A stretch of 64,000 nt of DNA from Filimonas sp. (GCA_017306865.1 JAFKHH010000011.1:744001-808000), one strand, 5' to 3'. Counted from the first letter of the stretch, positions 17,249-26,490 are shown. Program-made: numbers and translations. The notes: generated by a model not told the origin, from the sequence alone.

Positions 17249-18202
17249 CTAATCCACCACATTATTCAACTTCACCAAAAAACCTATGCCTATCAGGCTT
17301 TTGACCTGTAAGCCGGGGCTATTCTTGTCCGGGCCAAATAGTTTTACATCATCATCATAGATCAGGTCCAGGTTGTAGGTGGCAGACAAGAGCTTGTTTA
17401 TTTTGAAAGAAACAAGGTTCGTCATATACAAGTCTACGTTCTGCGGCTTGTTGTTATAATTGGAGAACAAGTCCATCCTGCCTTTGTAGGTAATGGATTT
17501 ACCTATGCTTTGTGTATAATTGATGGAAGAGAAAGCACCCAGCTCGTTGATAGACCTTTTACCGGCAGGAATACCATATAACCCTTGCTCATACAGCCGC
17601 TTGCTTGCCAGCGCAGTTAAACGGGAGGTAAGCGGCGAAAGGAAAATGGAAAAATTCTTGAAAGGCTTATAGTCAAAACCGACTGAGAGCAACACATACG
17701 CAGGGGAAAGAAAGGTAGATGATAACGTACCTACATCGCCTGAGTAGGTGTAACCATCAAAGAACTGAGACCTGAAATTGAACAAGGCTGTTGCATACAG
17801 CTTATTGGTTGTATCTACCCGGTAGCCATATTTGGATAAAAAGTCAAGCCTGTCATCATTCTTCCGGCTGCCAAGGCTGGTGGCCTGTACAAAGCCAAGG
17901 TTGAAGTCAAGGCTATTGTCCCATGTATAGTTCTTCTTCTTATGTAACAGGAAATAATTGACGTAGGTGGTAACTGCCATTGAAAAGTTTTCACCGCCTG
18001 CCGCCCAGTTGCTCAAGGAGCCTTGTGCAAGGTTGGTACTTAAAAGACCACCCCTTTTCCACGTCCATCTTGCAGTGTCATTTGCATCCTTTTTCACGCT
18101 TCGAAACACCTCTGTAGGCAACGTTCTTACCGGGATATCCTGGCAAAAAACGATTGATCTGGACACAATTATATATATAAGTAGTGCGAAGGTTTTCTTC
18201 AT
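17249..18202 (-). CDS. DUF3078 outer-membrane-type protein
   Basis: 317 residues with a signal peptide (MKKTFALLIYIIVSRSIVFCQ). The body has the DUF3078 landmarks W-K-x-G-G near residue 50 (WTWKRGGLLSTNLAQGSLSNWAAGGENFSM). Alternating beta-strands follow, such as LDFNLGFVQ, DRLDFLSKYGYRV, LSVGFDYKPFKNFSIFLSPL and a final IGIGFLVKLNNVV. It should form a small outer-membrane barrel of unknown role found across Bacteroidetes. The ATG at 18202 is chosen over an upstream extension. A TATATTTG promoter box lies 30 bp upstream. Confidence 0.85.
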   Translation of the reverse strand: MKKTFALLIYIIVSRSIVFCQDIPVRTLPTEVFRSVKKDANDTARWTWKRGGLLSTNLAQGSLSNWAAGGENFSMAVTTYVNYFLLHKKKNYTWDNSLDFNLGFVQATSLGSRKNDDRLDFLSKYGYRVDTTNKLYATALFNFRSQFFDGYTYSGDVGTLSSTFLSPAYVLLSVGFDYKPFKNFSIFLSPLTSRLTALASKRLYEQGLYGIPAGKRSINELGAFSSINYTQSIGKSITYKGRMDLFSNYNNKPQNVDLYMTNLVSFKINKLLSATYNLDLIYDDDVKLFGPDKNSPGLQVKSLIGIGFLVKLNNVVD

Positions 18203-18232
18203 GGCGGTTGTAACGGAATAAGTAAAGGCCTG

Positions 18233-18240
18233 CAAATATA
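18233..18240 (-). promoter_or_regulatory. -7 box for the DUF3078 gene
   Basis: On the minus strand TATATTTG fits TAnnTTTG exactly and lies 30 bp before the ATG at 18202, leaving room for an ordinary short leader. Confidence 0.55.
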
Positions 18241-18293
18241 CCCAGGAGGAGAAACAAAAAATTGTTAACGAACTGTCAAACTGACATATTGAC

Positions 18294-18311
18294 TACTTTT
18301 GCCTATTTTTG
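18294..18311 (+). promoter_or_regulatory. Tandem -7 boxes for miaB
   Basis: TACTTTTG (18294-18301) and TATTTTTG (18304-18311) both match TAnnTTTG and lie 24-42 bp before the miaB ATG. Two overlapping promoters, or one with a spare box, would explain this. Confidence 0.55.
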
Positions 18312-18335
18312 CCTTTCTAAAAACTTTTATGCCGA

Positions 18336-19766
18336 ATGGAAATGTTGGAATTGGCTGCTAAAAAACATGATGAAACGCGACAGGGCGAAGCATTCGCGCC
18401 TTTCGAGAACGATCCGGCTAAATACAAAAAGCATTTTTTTATTGAGAGTTACGGCTGTGCGATGAATTTTAGCGACAGTGAAGTTGTGGCTTCTATCCTG
18501 AATAATGAAGGTTTTGGCGCTACACGTAATGTGGAAGAGGCTGATCTTATATTGGTGAATACCTGCTCTATCCGTGAAAAAGCGGAACAAACGGTACGTA
18601 AGCGTCTTACAGAATTCAGAAAGCTGAAAGAGGCCAGGCCGGGTACGCTGGTGGGTGTATTAGGCTGTATGGCAGAGCGCTTAAAATCCAAGTTCCTGGA
18701 AGAAGAAAAACTGGTGGATATAGTGGTGGGGCCTGATGCTTACAGGGCATTGCCTAAACTGGTGGAGGAGGCTGAGACTGGTCAGAAATCTGTAAACGTA
18801 ATGCTTAGCCGCGACGAAACGTATGCAGATATAGCTCCGGTGCGTTTGGATAGCAACGGTATTACTGCATTTGTGTCTATCATGCGTGGCTGTAACAATA
18901 TGTGCAGCTTTTGTGTAGTGCCTTTTACAAGAGGCCGCGAACGTAGCCGCGATGCACACTCCATTGTAGCAGAAGCGCAGGACTTATACAATAAGGGGTA
19001 TAAAGAAGTAACGTTATTGGGGCAAAACGTGGATAGCTACTATTGGGTAGACGAGCAAAATGATGAAACAGTAACGTTTGCAAAACTGCTGGAAAAAGTG
19101 GCGCTGATCCATCCTGATCTGCGCATACGGTTCAGTACATCTCATCCTAAAGATATTACAGAAGAAGTGCTGCATACCATAGCACGTTACGAGAATATCT
19201 GCAACTACATTCACCTGCCTGTACAAAGCGGCAACACGCGTGTGTTGCAGCTGATGAACAGAACATATACACGTGAGTGGTATATGGCTAAGGTAGACCA
19301 GATCAGGCGCATTATTCCCGGCTGTGGCATTAGCTCTGATGTAATAGCAGGCTTCTGCACAGAAACGGAAGAGGAGCACCAGGATACTTTATCTATTATG
19401 GCGTATAGCAAATATGACATGAGCTATATGTATTTCTATAGTGAGCGACCGGGCACACTGGCCGCACGCCGCTATACGGATGATATACCTGAAGAGGTGA
19501 AGAAAAGACGTTTACAGGAGATAGTAGACTTACAGGGTAAACTGTCTTTTGAAAGCAATAAGAAGGATGTAGGTAACACATTTAAGGCGCTGATAGAAGG
19601 TGAAAGTAAGCGTAGTAATAATGACTGGAAGGGAAGAAGCTCTGAAAATAAAATGATCGTTTTCCCTAAAGGAAATGCAGGGTTGAAGGCTGGTGATTAT
19701 GCACTGGTAAAAATTACGGGTTTTACACAGGCGACATTGCTGGGCGAGATAGTAAGTGGTGAGTAG
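18336..19766 (+). CDS. miaB: tRNA-2-methylthio-N6-dimethylallyladenosine synthase
   Basis: Radical SAM enzyme that methylthiolates i6A37 in tRNAs reading UNN codons. It is 476 residues long. The N-terminal cluster cysteines are C41 ([13 protein letters not shown]), C77 ([10 protein letters not shown]) and C111 (GCMAERLK). The radical SAM cluster is C186, C190 and C193 in [22 protein letters not shown]-terminal TRAM domain ends with [15 protein letters not shown]. It has its own TAnnTTTG promoters. MiaA, which makes the substrate base, is not in the window. After the stop, GAGTAGCAAGTTGTGAGTA resembles the GTGAGTTGTCAG vocabulary. Confidence 0.97.
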   Translation: MEMLELAAKKHDETRQGEAFAPFENDPAKYKKHFFIESYGCAMNFSDSEVVASILNNEGFGATRNVEEADLILVNTCSIREKAEQTVRKRLTEFRKLKEARPGTLVGVLGCMAERLKSKFLEEEKLVDIVVGPDAYRALPKLVEEAETGQKSVNVMLSRDETYADIAPVRLDSNGITAFVSIMRGCNNMCSFCVVPFTRGRERSRDAHSIVAEAQDLYNKGYKEVTLLGQNVDSYYWVDEQNDETVTFAKLLEKVALIHPDLRIRFSTSHPKDITEEVLHTIARYENICNYIHLPVQSGNTRVLQLMNRTYTREWYMAKVDQIRRIIPGCGISSDVIAGFCTETEEEHQDTLSIMAYSKYDMSYMYFYSERPGTLAARRYTDDIPEEVKKRRLQEIVDLQGKLSFESNKKDVGNTFKALIEGESKRSNNDWKGRSSENKMIVFPKGNAGLKAGDYALVKITGFTQATLLGEIVSGE

Positions 19767-19854
19767 CAAGTTGTGAGTACCCGGCAGTGGCAAAAGAGAA
19801 TAACGAACAAGGAACAAGGAATTTCGGATGATGAAGTGAGGATCATTTTACGCC

Positions 19855-19907
19855 CCGGCGCGTGTCTTCACGCGACGGAATGCAACTGGTTCGTGAAGAC
19901 ACGAACC
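19855..19907 (-). repeat. Double hairpin with complementary loops, copy 3
   Basis: On the minus strand: GGTTCGTGTCTTCACGAACC (19888-19907), a 9-nt spacer (19879-19887), then a hairpin at 19855-19878. The loops are TCTT and AAGA. Compared with copy 1 (TCCT and AGGA), the C-to-T change in one loop is matched by a G-to-A change in the other. The outer CATCC hairpins of copy 1 are not present here. The tag GTGTGCGACGCAACGGTGAT lies at 20018-20037. Confidence 0.85.
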
Positions 19908-20047
19908 ACGGCGAAGAGATGGAATAACGAATAAGGAACAAGGAATATTGAATGATAAAGGCAAGAAGAATGTTCAATATTCACTGAGCAATGTTCAGTA
20001 AAGAATAGAACGATGAAGTGTGCGACGCAACGGTGATGATAGTAGTA

Positions 20048-20130
20048 CTTCAGATGGGTTACACATTGTACTTAGTACTTCTGTTTACATCGCATATCTA
20101 ACATTGTACATAGTTCTGCTTTGTACTTAA
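20048..20130 (-). repeat. TACGATGT-type words before the sigma-54 activator gene
   Basis: ACATTGTACTTAGTACTTC, ATCGCATATCTAACATTG and TACATAGTTCTGC read as the complement of the TACGATGTTAGATGTACGATG vocabulary and lie directly before a start codon. The rest of the 375-bp gap 19767-20141 holds copies of GGAACAAGGAAT (19811 and 19931) and the double hairpin; I see no gene in it. Confidence 0.6.
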
Positions 20131-20141
20131 AAAGGAATAGA

Positions 20142-21425
20142 ATGACAGATATACAATCAATAAAGAACAGGTTTGGAATTATCGGTAATTCTCCTGCATT
20201 AAATCATGCGTTGAATACTGCGGTGCAGGTGGCTGCAACGGATTTGACGGTATTAATTGTAGGGGAAAGTGGTGTAGGTAAGGAGGTGTTTTCTCAGATT
20301 ATACATGCGCTTTCTGCGCGTAAACATAACCCGTTTATAGCGGTAAACTGTGGTGCTATCCCGGAAGGCACGATCGATTCAGAATTGTTCGGCCATGAAA
20401 AGGGGGCATTTACCGGGGCGGTTGACAGTCGCAAAGGCTATTTCGAAACGGTGAATGGTGGTACTATATTTCTCGATGAAATAGGTGAGATGCCATTAGG
20501 TACGCAGGCAAGATTACTGCGTGTATTGGAAACCGGCGAATTTATTCGTGTTGGTTCTTCCAAAGTGCAAAAAACAGATGTGCGTGTAATAGCGGCTACA
20601 AACCGTGACTTGCTTGAGTTTAAACAGAACGGCAAATTCAGGGAGGACTTATACTATCGTTTAAGTACAGTGCCGATCCGTGTGCCGGCTTTACGCGACA
20701 GGAAAGAAGACATACCATTGTTGTTTAGAAAATTTGTGGTGGACTTTGCAGAGCGTTACAAAAGAACGCCGGTGCAATTGGATGAGGATGCAAAGAATGC
20801 ATTGCTGAATTATCCGTGGCAGGGTAATGTGCGTGAGTTAAAAAATATTGCAGAGCAGATTTCTGTATTGACAAATCAACCGGTGTTGAATGCGGCAGAG
20901 TTAGGAAGATTTCTGCCTGAGCGAACAAATAACCGGATGCCTGTGCTGGCAAGCGCAGCCTCAAACGCTGGTGGCGAATTTGCCAACGAGCGGGAGATCC
21001 TGTACAAACTTTTCTTCGATATGAAGAAGGATGTGACAGAACTGAAGAAGATGTTCCTGGAGATATTGCAGAACCCTTCGCTTGCAGGATCTGTAGCTAA
21101 CTATACCAAGGAATCGCTAATGAATGATTATGCAGCCAATGGTGGAAATGTAGAATTATCCCAGCCTGTAATCGCATCGCAGATGGTACAGCCGAATGTG
21201 ATTACTACAAGTCACCCGGTTTTAATACCGCACGAACATCATAATGACGATATTCATCATCATGAAGAGGTGGAGGAGTCTTTAAATATTATGGATAAGG
21301 AAAAAGAACTTATCCTGAAGGCATTGAAGAAGCACAAGGGTAAGAGAAAGGATGCGGCACTGGACCTGGGCATTAGTGAAAGAACGCTTTACAGGAAGTT
21401 GAAAGAATACGACATTAACGATTAA
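20142..21425 (+). CDS. Sigma-54-dependent transcription activator without receiver domain
   Basis: 427-residue AAA+ enhancer-binding protein. Walker A is GESGVGKE (41-48), the sigma-54 contact loop is GAFTGA (88-93), and Walker B is TIFLDEIGE (108-116). An arginine-finger region and NYPWQGNVRELKN follow. The C-terminal Fis-type helix-turn-helix covers about 385-425 (GKRKDAALDLGISERTLYRKLKEY). No receiver, GAF or PAS domain precedes the AAA+ core, which starts at residue ~10. A ~110-residue linker with a His-rich stretch (HEHHNDDIHHHEE) separates AAA+ and HTH. It is followed by lptE after 11 bp. An upstream TTG at 20121 falls in repeat sequence, so I take the ATG at 20142. Confidence 0.92.
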   Translation: MTDIQSIKNRFGIIGNSPALNHALNTAVQVAATDLTVLIVGESGVGKEVFSQIIHALSARKHNPFIAVNCGAIPEGTIDSELFGHEKGAFTGAVDSRKGYFETVNGGTIFLDEIGEMPLGTQARLLRVLETGEFIRVGSSKVQKTDVRVIAATNRDLLEFKQNGKFREDLYYRLSTVPIRVPALRDRKEDIPLLFRKFVVDFAERYKRTPVQLDEDAKNALLNYPWQGNVRELKNIAEQISVLTNQPVLNAAELGRFLPERTNNRMPVLASAASNAGGEFANEREILYKLFFDMKKDVTELKKMFLEILQNPSLAGSVANYTKESLMNDYAANGGNVELSQPVIASQMVQPNVITTSHPVLIPHEHHNDDIHHHEEVEESLNIMDKEKELILKALKKHKGKRKDAALDLGISERTLYRKLKEYDIND

Positions 21426-21436
21426 ACTCATTTTTT

Positions 21437-21958
21437 GTGGTGAAAAAAATTGCAGGCTCATTTTATCTTATAGCTATTTTCAGTGTACTCTCATTGGGGT
21501 TTAGTGCATGTGGGGTATATACTTTTAAAGATGTATCTATCGATTACACGAAGATCAAGACGATTAAGATCGGTTTGTTTGAAAACAAAGCTGCGACCAT
21601 AAACCCGCAATTGGGTTCGCGTCTTACAGATGCGTTTCAGCAAAAAGTAACCAGCCAGACTAAACTGACCCGTACGAATGATGACAATGCGCATTACCAG
21701 ATACAGGGGGTCATTAATAGTTACAGGGTATCTACATCTGCTATCTCTAACCAGACTACAGCATCTAACCGTTTAACAGTTGGCGTGCATATTGTATTTA
21801 AAAATACGGTGGACAATAAAACAGAAGAATTTGATATAAGTCGTGACTTCGATTTTTCCAGCACATTGACAATTGACCAGGCGCAGGGAAGATTGAACGA
21901 CGACATTGTCAAAAATTTAAGTGACGAAATTTTTAACCGTATTTTTTCTAACTGGTAG
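21437..21958 (+). CDS. lptE: LptE-type LPS-assembly lipoprotein
   Basis: 173-residue outer-membrane lipoprotein expected to plug the LptD barrel during lipopolysaccharide export. The N-terminus has a hydrophobic stretch and a lipobox LGFSACG with the modified cysteine at residue 25. The body (GVYTFKDVSIDYTKIKTIKIGLFENKA, LGSRLTDAFQQKVTSQTKL, QIQGVINSYRVS) follows the Bacteroidetes LptE pattern. The start is GTG, either at 21437 or 21440. It is probably co-transcribed with the upstream activator and the two genes downstream, an arrangement I recall as common in Bacteroidetes. LptD is not in the window. Confidence 0.85.
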   Translation: MVKKIAGSFYLIAIFSVLSLGFSACGVYTFKDVSIDYTKIKTIKIGLFENKAATINPQLGSRLTDAFQQKVTSQTKLTRTNDDNAHYQIQGVINSYRVSTSAISNQTTASNRLTVGVHIVFKNTVDNKTEEFDISRDFDFSSTLTIDQAQGRLNDDIVKNLSDEIFNRIFSNW

Positions 21959-21978
21959 TAGAATAGTATTTTCACGAT

Positions 21979-23244
21979 ATGAACCTTGTAGAAGATAAAA
22001 TAGTGCGTTTGGTTACCGGCAAGCCTTCGTTGAACGAAGTGACTATAGCTGAGTTGCAGGCAATAGCCGATAATCAGCCATTTTTTGCGGTTGCCCAGCT
22101 TTTGCTGACGCAGAAAATGAAGCAGGAAAACCATCCTGACACCGCTAGCCAGCTACAAAGGACATCTTTATACTTCCCCAACATTTTTTGGCTGGATTAC
22201 CAATTGCAGGATAAAGCGTTTTACGTAGATACAACGGTTAGGAGAGCTGCACCTGCGCCGGTTTTTTATAAAGAGGAGCCTACGCAAGTACTACCTGTAG
22301 AAATGCCCTCTCCGGCTGCTACAGAAAAGGTGAGTGAGCCTGAAACTTCATTAGTTGAAAAGGCAGAAGAGAAGCCTGCTGTTGAAGAAAAGATTGCGCC
22401 TGCAGAGGAAAAAATACAGGGCCACGGTATTATGGCAAACGTGGAGGAGGATGCGGCGCCGGTATTTGCTACGCCTGCGGCTAAGCAAGAACCTGTTGTA
22501 ACATTTATAGAGGATGATGAACCGCTGGCGCCGCAGATAGCTGCGCCGGAAACTTTTATAGAGGAAGAGCCGGAGTTACCGGCAATTACCCCAAAGGAGG
22601 AGGCTGTAACAGTAGAAGAAGAACCAACGTTGCAGGAGCAACCTACACCTATTGAGGAATCTTTTACCGAGGCTGCGGTGGAGGATGCAAGTTTTGAAAC
22701 TTCTATCAAAGAACATTTTAAAGCAGTAATTGAAGAAAAACCGGATATAGATGAAGATTCTTTGTCTGTAGACGAGATAGGCGGCCCTCAAAGCGGGGTT
22801 TCCAACATGAAGATCGCTGAAATGCTGCAACAGCAGTTGGAGGAATTTAAAAAGCCTGTGGATGAAAATACGGTGTTACCGTTAGGCTCTGATCCCTACC
22901 ACACGGTTGACTATTTTGCATCACAGGGCATAGATGTAGATAATGTACCGGCTGATGCAATGGTGAAGAAGGTGAAGCGGTTTACGGACTGGCTGAAGCA
23001 GATGAAGCGCATTAGCACCGATCTGTCGGACCTGGGGACGGCAAAAGAAGACGAGGAGCAGGTATTGGGTATAGCCGCATCGTCCATCAAATCCAAAGAG
23101 GTGGTGACTGAGGCAATGGCGCGCGTTTTGGTAAAACAGGGGTTGATAGATAAGGCAATACAGGTGTATTCAAAATTAAGTTTTTTGAATCCGGACAAAT
23201 CTGCTTACTTTGCCACCAAAATTTTAGAATTAAAAGGAAACTGA
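21979..23244 (+). CDS. Conserved unknown protein between lptE and secG
   Basis: 421 residues that I recognise only as the Bacteroidetes protein found in this genomic place. Residues 1-90 form a helical head (LVEDKIVRLVTGKPSLNEVTIAELQAIADNQPFFAVAQLLL) whose pairing of helices resembles TPR-like repeats. Residues ~100-265 are a low-complexity Pro/Glu/Val/Ala segment, probably disordered. The C-terminal ~130 residues contain VDYFASQGID, KKVKRFTDWLKQMKRI and a TPR-like VLVKQGLIDKAIQVYSKLSFLNPDKSAYFATKI. There is no signal peptide, so it is cytosolic. It starts 20 bp after lptE and stops two bases before secG. Confidence 0.8.
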   Translation: MNLVEDKIVRLVTGKPSLNEVTIAELQAIADNQPFFAVAQLLLTQKMKQENHPDTASQLQRTSLYFPNIFWLDYQLQDKAFYVDTTVRRAAPAPVFYKEEPTQVLPVEMPSPAATEKVSEPETSLVEKAEEKPAVEEKIAPAEEKIQGHGIMANVEEDAAPVFATPAAKQEPVVTFIEDDEPLAPQIAAPETFIEEEPELPAITPKEEAVTVEEEPTLQEQPTPIEESFTEAAVEDASFETSIKEHFKAVIEEKPDIDEDSLSVDEIGGPQSGVSNMKIAEMLQQQLEEFKKPVDENTVLPLGSDPYHTVDYFASQGIDVDNVPADAMVKKVKRFTDWLKQMKRISTDLSDLGTAKEDEEQVLGIAASSIKSKEVVTEAMARVLVKQGLIDKAIQVYSKLSFLNPDKSAYFATKILELKGN

Positions 23245-23245
23245 G

Positions 23246-23593
23246 ATGACAATTTTGTTTTTTAGCCTGATCGTTCTGGCTTGTGTAATATTAGGTTTTA
23301 TCATCCTTGTACAAAATCCGAAAGGCGGTGGCCTGTCTGGTTCTGTAGCTGGTATCAGCAACCAATTTATGGGTGTAAAGCAGACAACTGACGTTTTGGA
23401 GAAAGGTACATGGCTGTTCGCTGCTATTATCGGCGTACTTTGCCTGGTTTCATCTCTGTTCCTGAAAAACGGTGGTTCTGACAGTAAAATGCCTGACATT
23501 CTGCAAAAAGTAAATACAACTACTACTGCACCTGCTCAGCCACAACAAGCAGCGCCTGCTGCGCCAACTGGCAGCGATAGCGGCAAAAAATAA
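23246..23593 (+). CDS. secG: SecG preprotein translocase subunit
   Basis: 115 residues with two membrane helices (about 2-23 and 50-70) around the SecG signature IILVQNPKGGGLSGSVAG. It assists the SecYEG channel. The tail after the second helix is long and rich in Thr, Ala, Pro and Gln, as in other Bacteroidetes SecG. The ATG lies one base after the stop of the preceding gene, so translation is likely coupled. A terminator-like hairpin follows. Confidence 0.92.
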   Translation: MTILFFSLIVLACVILGFIILVQNPKGGGLSGSVAGISNQFMGVKQTTDVLEKGTWLFAAIIGVLCLVSSLFLKNGGSDSKMPDILQKVNTTTTAPAQPQQAAPAAPTGSDSGKK

Positions 23594-23615
23594 TTCAGCT
23601 AATAGCAATATAATT

Positions 23616-23647
23616 ACCCTGCCTGCGTAAAAGCAGGTGGGGTTTTT
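23616..23647 (+). terminator. Terminator after secG
   Basis: ACCCTGCCTGC, loop GTAAAA, GCAGGTGGGGT and a T-run; one T-G pair breaks the stem. It ends the sigma-54 activator-lptE-secG unit. Confidence 0.8.
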
Positions 23648-23679
23648 CTTATATTACAATGTTATAGAAGTATCAATGG

Positions 23680-23735
23680 GTTAAAAGTTTCAGCGTTTTT
23701 GCTGAGACGTTTTGAAACGTTGAAACAATGAAACA
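23680..23735 (+). repeat. TTTCAG/GAAAC-word inverted repeat before mltG
   Basis: AAAAGTTTCAGCG then GACGTTTTGAAACG and TTGAAACAATGAAAC. These are the same TTTCAAAG words as between fmt and the VOC gene. It can fold on itself but is less regular than the 8.6-kb copy. Confidence 0.6.
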
Positions 23736-23756
23736 TCTGGAACTATAATAACACCA

Positions 23757-24788
23757 ATGAAAAAAATACTTTATCCTGCTATCATGGCCCTGCTGCTGCT
23801 GTGTGCATACGCCGCATGGGTATTGTTTGGGCCAGCTACAAAATTCAGCGACAAAAACCATTACATCTACATTGAGGATGCCAGTAATATAAGGCAACAA
23901 GTACTGGACCAGCTAAAGGAACAGAAACTGGTGCGTGATGTATGGGCGTTTACTATAGTAGCGGACAGAATGAATGTATGGGATAAGGTAAAACCCGGAC
24001 GTTTTGAAGTACTGAAAGGGCAGAACCTGGTACGCATTGCGCGAACGCTGCGCAATAACAAACAGGCACCGGCAAAACTGGTGATTAATAAACTTCGCCT
24101 GCGTGAAGACTTTGCCCGTCTGATCGGTAAAAATTTTAAGACAGACTCAATAGCCGCCTTTGCTTTTTTGAATAGCAACGATTCGCTTCAGCAGTTTGGT
24201 GTAGATACCAATACGGTAATGACATTGATTATTCCGGATACATACTTGTTTAACTGGAATACGCCGATGAATAAATTATTGACCCGCCTGAAGGCAGAAA
24301 GCGATAATTTCTGGAATAAGAATGACCGGAAACAAAAAGCTGCCAATCTTGGCCTTACACCTGAGCAGGTTTATACAGTGGCCTCTATTGTAGAAGAAGA
24401 GACAAACTATAATCCTGAAAAGGGCAATATAGCAAGTGTATATCTTAACCGTGTAGCAAAAGGAATGGCGTTGGGTGCAGACCCTACCATAAAGTTTGCC
24501 CTGAAAGATTTTACACTAAAGCGTATTTATTACGGACACCTGGCTGTAGTATCACCATACAATACGTATAAAAATAAGGGACTACCTCCAGGACCTATCT
24601 GTACACCATCTACGGTAACGCTGGATGCTGTATTGAATGCGCCTAAGACAGATTACCTGTTCTTCGTAGCCAGTAGTGAGTTTAACGGCACACACCACTT
24701 TAGCAGCACGTTTGCAGAGCACGATCAGTATGCAAAGGAGTACCAGAAAGCGTTGGATGAACGCATGCGACAAAAGCAAAACCAATAA
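23757..24788 (+). CDS. mltG: Endolytic transglycosylase MltG
   Basis: Inner-membrane lytic transglycosylase that cuts nascent glycan strands and so sets their length. The 343-residue protein has one N-terminal membrane helix (residues 4-24) and a LysM-like region (VKPGRFEVLKGQNLVRIARTL). The catalytic domain has the essential glutamate in VASIVEEETNYNPEKG (E213), LGADPTIKFAL, SPYNTYKNKGLPPGPICTP, and the end FSSTFAEHDQYAKEY. These are the hallmark blocks of YceG/MltG. The next gene starts 5 bp after its stop, so the two form an operon. Confidence 0.95.
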   Translation: MKKILYPAIMALLLLCAYAAWVLFGPATKFSDKNHYIYIEDASNIRQQVLDQLKEQKLVRDVWAFTIVADRMNVWDKVKPGRFEVLKGQNLVRIARTLRNNKQAPAKLVINKLRLREDFARLIGKNFKTDSIAAFAFLNSNDSLQQFGVDTNTVMTLIIPDTYLFNWNTPMNKLLTRLKAESDNFWNKNDRKQKAANLGLTPEQVYTVASIVEEETNYNPEKGNIASVYLNRVAKGMALGADPTIKFALKDFTLKRIYYGHLAVVSPYNTYKNKGLPPGPICTPSTVTLDAVLNAPKTDYLFFVASSEFNGTHHFSSTFAEHDQYAKEYQKALDERMRQKQNQ

Positions 24789-24793
24789 ACACC

Positions 24794-25762
24794 TTGACTA
24801 AGTTAGAACGAGCGATATTAAACCTAAAGCCTATCGCGTTCTTGCTTAATAAAAGTAAGAACGTGTACCTGCCTGGGTTCCAGGGGGTGCCTTTGTATGA
24901 TGTAATCCGTTTCTTTTTCTACCAGATCAATAAAGTTGGGTTGAACGAAAGGGCAGCAGCTATTTCGTTCAATTTTATTATGGCGATACCTGCCGCTGCT
25001 ATATTCCTGTTTACACTGGTGCCTTATCTGCCCGGCTCGAAGGAGTTTTCTATAGAGCTGTTTCGTGTAGTGAGAGATATAACACCGAATGTAGAAACAC
25101 GGAAACTGATCATAGACTTCCTGGATGACCTGTTCAATAAACCTAAAACCGGTTTATTATCATTGGGTTTTGTATTGGCTATGTTTTATTCCTCCAATGC
25201 TATTATGGGGGTGATCAGAACATTCGACAGGTCGCTGTCTGAAAAACCGCGTACAAACTTTATTGACAAGCGCCTGCGCGCCATGCGGTTAACCACTATC
25301 GTAATATTGCTGATCATTGGTACTACGCTTATCTCCATGGGGCAGGGCGCTATGTTCAGGTCTATAATGGAGTGGCTCGGTATCAACAAGATGTGGGTAA
25401 GGGAGCTGATCCGCTCTTCCCGCTGGATTGTTATCGTAATACTGTTCCTGTATTCTATCGGGTTCATTTATAAGTTTGCGCCAACCATCCGTAAGCGGTG
25501 GCGCCTGCTATCTCCCGGTGCCATTTTTGCTACAGCGCTTACCATATTGGTTACATCCTTTTTTTCACTTTGGGTGCAACATTTTTCCAATTACAACAAA
25601 TTTTATGGTTCTATTGGTACAGTATTAATCATAATGTTATTAATTTTCATTAACTCCCTGATCCTGCTGATAGGCTTTGAACTGAATGTAAGTATTATGT
25701 ACCTGAAGATACAGGCTGACGAAAGAAAGATGAAGGAGCTACAGGAGCAGCCTCAACAGTAA
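24794..25762 (+). CDS. YihY/BrkB-family membrane protein
   Basis: 322 residues with about six membrane helices. Family landmarks are the region FFYQINKVGLNERAAAISFNFIMAIPAAAIFLF, LFNKPKTGLLSLGFVLAMFYSSNAIMGVIRTFDRS, and RWRLLSPGAIFATALTILVTSFFSLWVQHFSNYNKFYGSIG with its conserved Tyr-Gly-Ser. The family was once called ribonuclease BN in error; a transport or flippase role is suspected but not proven. No ATG fits near the N-terminus, so TTG at 24794 is used, five bases after the mltG stop. The C-terminus is a short charged tail. Confidence 0.85.
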   Translation: MTKLERAILNLKPIAFLLNKSKNVYLPGFQGVPLYDVIRFFFYQINKVGLNERAAAISFNFIMAIPAAAIFLFTLVPYLPGSKEFSIELFRVVRDITPNVETRKLIIDFLDDLFNKPKTGLLSLGFVLAMFYSSNAIMGVIRTFDRSLSEKPRTNFIDKRLRAMRLTTIVILLIIGTTLISMGQGAMFRSIMEWLGINKMWVRELIRSSRWIVIVILFLYSIGFIYKFAPTIRKRWRLLSPGAIFATALTILVTSFFSLWVQHFSNYNKFYGSIGTVLIIMLLIFINSLILLIGFELNVSIMYLKIQADERKMKELQEQPQQ

Positions 25763-25785
25763 TTGTTCACCATAAATATTCTTTT

Positions 25786-26394
25786 ATGAAAAAGTATGCG
25801 TTTCTCGTAGTTGCGGCATTCGCATTTACAATAAGTGCAGTGGCGCAGAATATACAATCTATTGCTATTGGCACAGCGCTGCCGGCAACGAATGTAAAGC
25901 TGAAAGACATTTCAGGAAAGGATGTAACACTGGATGATGCAAAACAGAAAAATGGTTTGCTGGTTATGTTCTCCTGCAATACTTGCCCATATGTAGTAAA
26001 GAACCAGCAGCGTACAAAAGAGATATGTGCGTATGCACAAAAAAATGGGCTGGGTGTGATCCTGCTCAATTCGAATGAGGGCCAGCGTGATGGCGCAGAC
26101 TCTTACGAAGCAATGAAAGAGTATGCTGCAAAACAGGGATATCAGTGGATGTATGCAGTAGATAAAAATTCAACAATAGCCAATGTTTTTGGCGCTTCGC
26201 GCACACCGGAAGTGTATTTGTTTAATAAAGATGGTAAGCTGGCTTATAAAGGCGCAATAGATGATAATCCTTCTGATGCGGCTAATGCGAAGCAGCCACA
26301 CTTAAAAGCAGCGATAGATCAGGTGGTTGCTGGCAAGGATGTGACTGTAAAAGAAAGCCGCTCCGTTGGTTGTGGTATAAAAAGGCCTGCCTGA
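25786..26394 (+). CDS. Secreted thioredoxin-fold (AhpC/TSA-like) protein
   Basis: 202 residues with a signal peptide (MKKYAFLVVAAFAFTISAVAQ). The redoxin core follows: LPATNVKLKDISGKDVTLDDAK, then the active-site loop VMFSCNTCPYVVKNQQRT carrying a CxxC pair (Cys-Asn-Thr-Cys). TPEVYLFNKDGKLAYKGAIDD holds the cis-proline region. The CNTCPYV loop is typical of a Bacteroidetes group annotated as thioredoxin family or alkyl-hydroperoxide-like. The periplasmic redox role and partner are unknown. It starts 23 bp after the YihY gene. Confidence 0.88.
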   Translation: MKKYAFLVVAAFAFTISAVAQNIQSIAIGTALPATNVKLKDISGKDVTLDDAKQKNGLLVMFSCNTCPYVVKNQQRTKEICAYAQKNGLGVILLNSNEGQRDGADSYEAMKEYAAKQGYQWMYAVDKNSTIANVFGASRTPEVYLFNKDGKLAYKGAIDDNPSDAANAKQPHLKAAIDQVVAGKDVTVKESRSVGCGIKRPA

Positions 26395-26403
26395 AAATAG
26401 TTT

Positions 26404-26434
26404 AAAAAAAATCCGGGGAATGCCGGATTTTTTT
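26404..26434 (+). terminator. Terminator after the redoxin gene
   Basis: AAAATCCGG (26408-26416), loop GGAATG, CCGGATTTT (26423-26431) and further Ts: a clean 9-bp stem. No word phrase is found after this stop. Confidence 0.9.
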
Positions 26435-26490
26435 ATGGAATATAATCTAACCCGCATCTTTTTGAAAGTCATAACCTAAACACTTGCCTT

